Source: Rheinheimera sp. D18 (lineage in GTDB: Bacteria > Pseudomonadota > Gammaproteobacteria > Enterobacterales > Alteromonadaceae). Taken from it: 64,000 nt of DNA. This document shows positions 59,047-64,000 of the stretch, piece by piece (within the stretch, counting starts at the first letter, position 1; each line of letters begins with the position of its first letter). Below the pieces are notes generated by a model. It saw nothing but the letters and a program-made list of their open reading frames with translations, was not told where the DNA came from and searched no databases. The position numbers were made by a program, and so were the translations under genes. The stretch is from positions 2,356,001 to 2,420,000 of the forward strand of contig NZ_CP037745.1 of NCBI RefSeq assembly GCF_004345025.1, written 5' to 3'.

Positions 59047-59829
59047 TTGTTTGCTGAATTAGCCGTAGAACCCTCAGTATTGCTGATCCTCTGCACCGTT
59101 GCTTTTATTGCTGGCTTTATTGACGCCGTTGCCGGTGGCGGTGGTTTACTTACTGTACCAGCATTACTTACTGCCGGTTTACCACCCCATGTGGTGCTAG
59201 GTACTAATAAACTGGCAGCTACCTTTGGCTCGCTCACGGCGTCGGTAACCTATTATCGTAAAAAACTATTTAACCCCACTTTTTGGCGACGTAGCTTAGT
59301 TTATACTGCTATTGGCGCCGTACTGGGCACCCTTGTTGTCGATCTTATTAGTAAAGAAGCTCTCGAAAAAATATTGCCTATTCTTATTTTGCTGGCGGCA
59401 ATTTATACCTTATTTAACCGCATGCAACCTGATGACCGGCTGCAATTACCGGAGCAAAATAATAAGCTGTTTTGGCAACAACGCGGCCAGGGTTTAGTAT
59501 TGGGGTTTTATGATGGTATTGCTGGGCCAGGTGCCGGTGCCTTTTGGATGGTATCAACCATGGCTATGTATCGGATAAACTTGCTACTAACCTGCGGTGT
59601 AGCGCGCACCATGAACTTTATTAGCAATGGCTTTTCATTAGTGGCATTTATTGCCCTTGGTCATGTTAACTTTGCGCTGGGTATTGCCATGGGCTTGTGC
59701 CTTATGCTGGGTGCTTGGTTGGGTGCGCATTCGGCCATTAAATTTGGTAGCCGTTTTATTCGCCCGATGTTTATTACTGTGGTTATTGCCATCGCCCTGC
59801 GCTTAGCTTGGCAAGCTTGGAGTAACTAA
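59047..59829 (+). CDS. TSUP (TauE/SafE, YfcA-like) membrane transporter
   Basis: The 260 residues form about eight membrane helices in the TSUP pattern, with two repeats; the first reads VLLILCTVAFIAGFIDAVAGGGGLLTVPAL and the second GFYDGIAGPGAGAFWMV. The family exports or imports small sulfur- or carbon-containing anions; the closest known type is YfcA, whose substrate is not known to me. The start is probably TTG at 59047, with AGGA six bases before; an ATG five bases upstream opens only a six-codon frame in another phase. The gene is 11 bp after dinG and its stop overlaps the priC start. Confidence 0.85.
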   Translation: MFAELAVEPSVLLILCTVAFIAGFIDAVAGGGGLLTVPALLTAGLPPHVVLGTNKLAATFGSLTASVTYYRKKLFNPTFWRRSLVYTAIGAVLGTLVVDLISKEALEKILPILILLAAIYTLFNRMQPDDRLQLPEQNNKLFWQQRGQGLVLGFYDGIAGPGAGAFWMVSTMAMYRINLLLTCGVARTMNFISNGFSLVAFIALGHVNFALGIAMGLCLMLGAWLGAHSAIKFGSRFIRPMFITVVIAIALRLAWQAWSN

Positions 59830-60368
59830 TGGATTTACTGGGCACCTTGGCGCATCAATTACAGCAGCTTAAACAGCAAGCGGAACAAATTGATCAACAA
59901 CCCAGTTATGGTAAACCACAAAACTGGTTCGACAGCTCGGTGTTTAGCTGTCGCTCACCGCATTTAACCGACTACGTACTTGAAGCGCAGCGACACTTAC
60001 AGCATTTACAAACAAACAACCTCTCTAGTGCCACCAAACAACGTTTAGTGCAACGCTTAAGTGAGCAAACCAGCGCGCTAACCCGTGCCTTTCGTAATGT
60101 CGATACTAGGCACAAACCGGCGGCTAAAGCCGTAAAAGTAAAGGCCGCAGTACAACAGCTTAGCGCTACTAGCCAACAGCTTTATCAGCAACTTAGCGAT
60201 ACCCAAGAGTTTGAGCGACGGTTATTAGACATGATAAGTCTGGCTAATCGCGATAACTCGGCAGATGCGATACAACGCAGTTTAGCGCTGCATGCTAGGC
60301 TAGGCCGTTGTCGTAAAGCGTTAACCGATATTGAGCTACAAATTCAAGATTTAGAGCAACGAAACTAA
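59829..60368 (+). CDS. priC: Primosomal replication protein PriC
   Basis: Helical protein that binds single-stranded DNA at stalled forks and loads the DnaB helicase for replication restart. The 179 residues have the PriC pattern (LAHQLQQLKQQAEQ, FSCRSPHLTDYVLEAQRHL, the late QEFERRLLDMI) and heptad-like helices throughout. Its ATG overlaps the TAA of the transporter gene (TAATG), so it is translationally coupled. Being in the cluster headed by dinG places it under the same probable SOS control. Confidence 0.85.
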   Translation: MDLLGTLAHQLQQLKQQAEQIDQQPSYGKPQNWFDSSVFSCRSPHLTDYVLEAQRHLQHLQTNNLSSATKQRLVQRLSEQTSALTRAFRNVDTRHKPAAKAVKVKAAVQQLSATSQQLYQQLSDTQEFERRLLDMISLANRDNSADAIQRSLALHARLGRCRKALTDIELQIQDLEQRN

Positions 60369-60372
60369 GATT

Positions 60373-61311
60373 ATGCCGCAAGCCCTACCAGCTATGCTGT
60401 ATCACCCTTGCTATAGCGACCTTCAGTTACCAGAGCGTCACCGCTATCCCATTACTAAATACCGTAGGCTATACCAAAGCTTGCTTGATATTGGCGTGCC
60501 GCCTAGTGCATTTACAGAGTCGATAGCGGTTAATACAGCACAATTGGCCCAGGTACACTGCCCTGCGTATATTCAAAGCCTGCAAGATGGCAGCATCGAT
60601 GCCAAAGCGATGCGCCGTATAGGTTTTCCTTGGTCAGCCGAGCTATTTGAACGTTCGTTACATTCATTAGGCGGCACCTTACAAACAGCCCAAGCCGCAT
60701 TACACAGTGGCATCGCCTTACATTTAAGTGGCGGCTATCACCATGCGTTTTACGCAGAAGGCTCTGGTTTTTGTTTATTTAATGATCTTGTCTTTACCGC
60801 AAAAACCATGCTAAACCACGGTGTCGATAAAATTTTACTAGTTGATTTAGACGTACATCAAGGTGACGGTAGTGCTGTAATGTTGGCTGATGAGCCTGGT
60901 ATTATTAGCTGTTCGATACACTGCGAAAAAAATTTCCCGTATCGCAAGCAACGTTCTGATTGGGATCTAGGCTTAGCCAAAGAGTGCACCGATACAGAAT
61001 ACCTAGATAGCGTACAACAAAGCCTATACAGCTTACTTAACTGGCATAAGCCTGATCTGGTTATTTATGATGCCGGCGTTGATATTCACCAGCATGATGA
61101 ACTTGGTTTATTAACTATTTCTACGCCAGCGCTGTATCAACGAGACCTGCTGGTGCTGCAAAGCTGTGTTGAGCGCGCTATTCCGGTAGCCGCTGTTATT
61201 GGTGGCGGCTACCAACGCAATGTTGATGCGCTAGTGCACCTACATTTACAACTTTTTAAGGCGGCGTTTACGCTATTAGGCTCACATTTCGCCAGCGAAA
61301 TAGAAACCTAA
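60373..61311 (+). CDS. Histone-deacetylase-family (arginase-fold) zinc hydrolase
   Basis: Bacterial class II HDAC-like amidohydrolase, perhaps acting on acetyl-polyamines or acetyl-lysine. Zinc and catalytic motifs are GGYHHAFYAEGSGFCLFND (the HH pair), LLVDLDVHQGDG (D and H ligands) and DAGVDIHQHDELG (third Asp). The 312 residues are complete. It starts four bases after the priC stop, and its 3' end overlaps the tryptophan dioxygenase gene by 30 bp on the other strand. The substrate cannot be inferred. Confidence 0.88.
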   Translation: MPQALPAMLYHPCYSDLQLPERHRYPITKYRRLYQSLLDIGVPPSAFTESIAVNTAQLAQVHCPAYIQSLQDGSIDAKAMRRIGFPWSAELFERSLHSLGGTLQTAQAALHSGIALHLSGGYHHAFYAEGSGFCLFNDLVFTAKTMLNHGVDKILLVDLDVHQGDGSAVMLADEPGIISCSIHCEKNFPYRKQRSDWDLGLAKECTDTEYLDSVQQSLYSLLNWHKPDLVIYDAGVDIHQHDELGLLTISTPALYQRDLLVLQSCVERAIPVAAVIGGGYQRNVDALVHLHLQLFKAAFTLLGSHFASEIET

Positions 61312-62379
61312 ACGGCGTTTAATTTCTGGCGGCAGTGCCGGTAAATCTGCCTTAGGCAATAAGAACGTGGCCATATGAAATAAATCGGTAAAAATACGGT
61401 TTTTCTCTGTCGTACGCTTTAGGTAATCATGGCCAGATGAGCCACCGGTGCCTATTTTCGTACCCAGCATACGTTGCACCATCATGGCGTGCTTATAGCG
61501 CCAGATGGTTAGCAGTTCATCAATTTCAGTTAAGCAGGTTAATAGTTGGAACGGTAAATTAAATACCGGCTCTTCCTGATACAGCGTAATAAACAATGCC
61601 GACAACATGGCACGCTGGCTTAGGCGAAAACTGCCTGCTTGCTGTAATTGTTGGTATTTTTCATTATCTAATAATGCCGCAAACTTGTCGGCAGTACGCT
61701 CAATTTCGGCTAATTGTTGTTGCCGGTCTTGCTCGCTCATTTGTACTATTGCCTGAACCGTAGTTTTATCTTCAGCCAGCATGCTTTGTGTTGCTTCGCG
61801 GTACATTTGCCAAAAGCTAAATTTTTCCAGCTCTAAAAATGGCATGCGTTCGAGCCACTTTTCAACCCGCTCAAATAAGCTAGGTTGGTGCTCTAGTTGT
61901 TGTAAAAACTCACGGTCTTTATCATTTAATCGGCTGTAAAATGAGTTTTTGTCAAAGTCGATGCGAAAATCGCTTTTTAAACCTAAGCCAATCTCTAACA
62001 TTTTAAACTGAATACTTTGAAAGCCTGACGCAGGCACCAAATAATCGCGAAACGACATAAAGTCTTGCGGCGTCATGGTTTCTATTACGCTAATTTGCTG
62101 ATTTAGCAATTTTTGAATGGTGATAATACGCTTAAGCTTATGCAATACGCCGGTTAATTGCTGATCTTTCACTTCTTCAGCAGCAAACACCTCAATTACC
62201 GCTTTTAACTCGTGTAAAATTTGCTTAAACCATAGCTCGTAAACCTGATGCACAATAATAAACAGGGTTTCGTCATGGGCTTCATTGCCATACTTTGCGC
62301 TTTCTGGTGCTTGTGCGGTTAGCACCTTATCTAGTTGTAAGTAATCGCCGTAATAACAAGGTGTGGTATTTTTTTGCAT
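61282..62379 (-). CDS. Tryptophan 2,3-dioxygenase
   Basis: Heme enzyme that opens the indole ring of Trp to N-formylkynurenine, the first step of the kynurenine pathway. The heme region shows HQVYELWFKQILHEL, and the C-terminal TDO signature KHAMMVQRMLGTKIGTGGSSGHDYL is intact. The 365 residues exceed the usual bacterial length (about 280-300); the extra is mainly in the middle helical region. No other kynurenine gene lies in the window. The start ATG is at 62379. Confidence 0.9.
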   Translation of the reverse strand: MQKNTTPCYYGDYLQLDKVLTAQAPESAKYGNEAHDETLFIIVHQVYELWFKQILHELKAVIEVFAAEEVKDQQLTGVLHKLKRIITIQKLLNQQISVIETMTPQDFMSFRDYLVPASGFQSIQFKMLEIGLGLKSDFRIDFDKNSFYSRLNDKDREFLQQLEHQPSLFERVEKWLERMPFLELEKFSFWQMYREATQSMLAEDKTTVQAIVQMSEQDRQQQLAEIERTADKFAALLDNEKYQQLQQAGSFRLSQRAMLSALFITLYQEEPVFNLPFQLLTCLTEIDELLTIWRYKHAMMVQRMLGTKIGTGGSSGHDYLKRTTEKNRIFTDLFHMATFLLPKADLPALPPEIKRRLGFYFAGEM

Positions 62380-62522
62380 GAAGGTTCTTCTATTATTATT
62401 TTATAAACGCATATCAGTTTGTAAACATTGTAACAGCCACTTGGCGTAACTCAATCTTTCAGTGGTGTTTTAAGCCAAAGCTGATTATGCTCTGCTATAG
62501 ACATTAACAGCATGAGGTTGCT

Positions 62523-62783
62523 ATGACACTGGACAACGATATACACAATTATTACGAAAAGTTGACGTTAGAGCATATTGTTGAATTAGGTTTAGACCAA
62601 GATAAAGACGCTGAATACCTAGCCGATTTATGCTGTATTTCTCTTAACCTATTGCCGCCTCGATACATTAGATACGAAGTAGATATGGCGTTTTATTTAC
62701 CACAAAGTGAACGTTATGAAATGCAAATGAAGGTACAAGAAGCAGTAACCAGAGCCAGACAGTTTTTGGATGGTAATGAGTGA
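62523..62783 (+). CDS. ComFB family protein
   Basis: The 86 residues are a close fit to the late-competence ComFB family: [17 protein letters not shown], then [30 protein letters not shown]. Recent work describes ComFB proteins as cyclic dinucleotide receptors; binding here is inference. The stop overlaps the next gene by four bases. Its role near the RsmS and SRP RNA genes is unclear. Confidence 0.8.
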   Translation: MTLDNDIHNYYEKLTLEHIVELGLDQDKDAEYLADLCCISLNLLPPRYIRYEVDMAFYLPQSERYEMQMKVQEAVTRARQFLDGNE

Positions 62784-62968
62784 GCGTTAAACTAGAACAA
62801 GCGCCAGCGCATATAAAGTTGGCGGTCGATTTGATTATGTTGTTTGAACAACAACAAATTGACAACGATACTATTTTGCAAGCTTTAGATATTGTGAAAA
62901 AAGACATCGAGCATAAGCGGGGTTTGGGTGGCAACCCCACCAGCCACATCCCGGCACATACATCATAA
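62780..62968 (+). CDS. rsmS: RsmS/YbaM (DUF2496) small regulator
   Basis: The 62 residues begin with the DUF2496 core [25 protein letters not shown] and IVKKDIEHK, as in E. coli YbaM (53) and the Pectobacterium regulator RsmS. The first codon is GTG at 62780, in the four-base overlap with the ComFB gene. The last 14 or so residues ([12 protein letters not shown]) are encoded within the antisense of the 4.5S RNA 3' end, an unusual C-terminus. Confidence 0.8.
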   Translation: MSVKLEQAPAHIKLAVDLIMLFEQQQIDNDTILQALDIVKKDIEHKRGLGGNPTSHIPAHTS

Positions 62969-63039
62969 ACTGTGGCTGCTTCCTTCCGGACCTGACCAGG
63001 TTCGCCTACTAGTATTGCGAGAGGACCAATGGAGTTACC
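62927..63039 (-). ncRNA. ffs: Signal recognition particle 4.5S RNA
   Basis: RNA core of the SRP with Ffh. The invariant core is seen on the minus strand: GTCAGGTCCGGAAGG then AAGCAGCC, with the GGAA tetraloop. The 5' GGTAACTCCATTGG pairs with CTGGTGGGGTTGCC near the 3' end over 14 positions, some as G-U. The total of about 113 nt matches E. coli (114). The ends are estimated from the pairing, within about three nt. Its 3' end overlaps the rsmS 3' end on the other strand. Confidence 0.93.
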
Positions 63040-63069
63040 ATTGAACTGCTGAATGCTCAGCAGGCGCGC

Positions 63070-63098
63070 ATTATGCTAAAAAGCTTAGGCTGTTGCAA
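63070..63098 (-). promoter_or_regulatory. ffs promoter with GC-rich discriminator
   Basis: -35 TTGCAA and -10 CATAAT with 17 bp spacing on the minus strand, followed by GCGCGCC, the mark of stringently controlled promoters. Between the -10 and the mature RNA lies a small hairpin (CTGCTGA-GCAT-TCAGCAG), probably a leader removed in processing. Confidence 0.7.
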
Positions 63099-63143
63099 GC
63101 CCGATACCGCCTGATTTATTGCCAATTTAAACCAAGTACCCAT

Positions 63144-64000
63144 TTAAAGTGGTTTCAGTAACAAGGTTTTATATTGCTGCAAGCGCTTTTTAACGGTTTT
63201 CTGGTGAGCTGGCCCTAAACGTAGCAGCTGTTTTTGTGCGGCCGGTAATTGTTCAATTGCTGGATCAGCAAACTCGTACATCACCGATGATCGCGTAAGC
63301 TCTAATGGGTACTCAAGCTCAGGCGTTGCTAATAACTCATCAATTGCGTCCACAACACGGCTTTTAAATAATTTATCGGGGTAACCCAGTTCAGCATAAG
63401 CTTGCTGTAACAATGGCTCATAGCGATTAAATAGCTTAAGTAACTGCTCTGGCGGTACGCTATCCAGTAATTGTACATAAGGCGTGTAACGAGCAAAGCT
63501 GGTGTCATCTAGCTGCATCTTGGCGTTATCTGCAACAGAGAACTTTTCTTCAAGTGGCTGTAGCACTGGAAACCCTTTTACCAGCTGACCTTGCGCGATA
63601 TTATCTACCTGCACCGTAAAGTTACGCAGCATATCTTCTGTAACAAATAGCGCAGCTAATCCCGGCTGCCAATTTAATGCCAGTAAGCGCTCTTTTACTT
63701 CAGCGTCAGATCCATCTAAAGTTGGAAGAATAGTATCAACTTCAGGTTCTTTCACTACGTCTGCAACACTTTCGGGCTCAGCGATATTTACCACAGTATC
63801 TGGCTTAGGTTCAGTTAAATCAGGTTCTAGCAACGGTTCAGGCTCAAGCTCCTCAGTTGGTTGCGGCACAATTTCAACTGGCGGCATTAAGTTAACTGGC
63901 GCTTCGGCTACCTGTTCTTTACCAAACAACAGCCATACTGCGATAAGTATTACCACTACCACCGCAGCAATGGCTAAATAATAGACTTGTTGCTGTTTAC
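63144..64000 (-). CDS. DUF3014 domain membrane protein (5' end beyond the right edge)
   Basis: The frame is open to the right edge; visible codons before the first internal start read KQQQVYYLAIAA, then the rest of a membrane helix (VVVVILIAVWLLFG). A Pro/Glu-rich linker (about 40 residues: PQPTEELEPEPLLEPD) precedes the DUF3014 domain, which shows ILPTLDGSDAEVKERLL, FTVQVDNIAQGQL, AYAELGYPDKLFKSRVVDAID, and a C-terminal YEFADPAIEQLPAAQKQLL. The family's function is unknown to me. The domain probably lies in the periplasm. Confidence 0.8.
   Translation of the reverse strand, partial: KQQQVYYLAIAAVVVVILIAVWLLFGKEQVAEAPVNLMPPVEIVPQPTEELEPEPLLEPDLTEPKPDTVVNIAEPESVADVVKEPEVDTILPTLDGSDAEVKERLLALNWQPGLAALFVTEDMLRNFTVQVDNIAQGQLVKGFPVLQPLEEKFSVADNAKMQLDDTSFARYTPYVQLLDSVPPEQLLKLFNRYEPLLQQAYAELGYPDKLFKSRVVDAIDELLATPELEYPLELTRSSVMYEFADPAIEQLPAAQKQLLRLGPAHQKTVKKRLQQYKTLLLKPL

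Overview
The window looks like a stretch of core chromosome from a marine or freshwater gammaproteobacterium of the Alteromonadales/Chromatiaceae type (Rheinheimera/Alishewanella-like). This placement is inferred from gene content and order and was not tested by a search. Supporting points are gammaproteobacterial synteny blocks (apt-dnaX-ybaB-recR-htpG-adk; fabB divergent from mnmC; recX-alaS-csrA-tRNA-Ser-tRNA-Arg), the polar-flagellum gene motY beside rnt, large TonB-dependent receptors with Alteromonadales-type leaders, S46 and S9 peptidases, and a moderately AT-rich composition. I see no prophage, insertion sequence, integron or CRISPR array.

Layout, left to right. (1) 1-9.2 kb: the 5' part of acnA (runs off the left edge), tyrS, a divergent M23 endopeptidase, the pqiABC envelope lipid-transport operon, and a minus-strand tRNA operon Ser(GCU)-Arg(ACG)-Arg(ACG) with its own promoter and terminator. 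(2) 9.3-16 kb: csrA, alaS, recX, a BPSS1780-type membrane protein and an S46 peptidase. recA does not neighbour recX, and lysC is not between alaS and csrA. (3) 16-24.7 kb: a 1184-residue one-protein two-component hybrid kinase, then metA-metH(N)-metH(C). Methionine synthase is encoded as two intact, overlapping genes, and tandem MetJ boxes lie upstream of metA. (4) 24.7-38.6 kb: redox and housekeeping genes: a periplasmic glutathione peroxidase, an N-terminally deleted TonB receptor remnant, a GshB-type glutathione synthase, fabB, mnmC, motY, rnt, grxD, sodB, a CheC-containing response regulator with a PAS-GGDEF diguanylate cyclase, an exported Tpx, and adk. (5) 38.7-46.7 kb: a chemoreceptor inserted between adk and htpG, then htpG-recR-ybaB-dnaX-apt. 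dnaX carries an A AAA AAG slippery site followed by GCC TGA in the -1 frame and a hairpin, the layout for making the gamma subunit. (6) 46.7-56.6 kb: a 39-residue membrane miniprotein, an S9 peptidase and two large TonB receptors that share an 18-nt identical leader, with a SAM methyltransferase between the receptors; probably a peptide-uptake region. (7) 57-64 kb: a plus-strand dinG-TSUP-priC-HDAC-like cluster preceded by a likely LexA box, tryptophan 2,3-dioxygenase, ComFB, RsmS/YbaM, 4.5S RNA, and a DUF3014 protein that runs off the right edge.

How it works together. Most genes are housekeeping. Regulation readable in the DNA includes MetJ boxes (metA/metH), a LexA-like box (dinG), GC-rich discriminators typical of stringent promoters (tRNA operon and ffs), and programmed frameshifting (dnaX). 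I did not find a clearly novel multigene system. The best candidates for a second look are the split metH, the putative SOS operon that includes priC, DinG with only three of the four usual Fe-S cysteines, and the receptor/peptidase/methyltransferase cluster.
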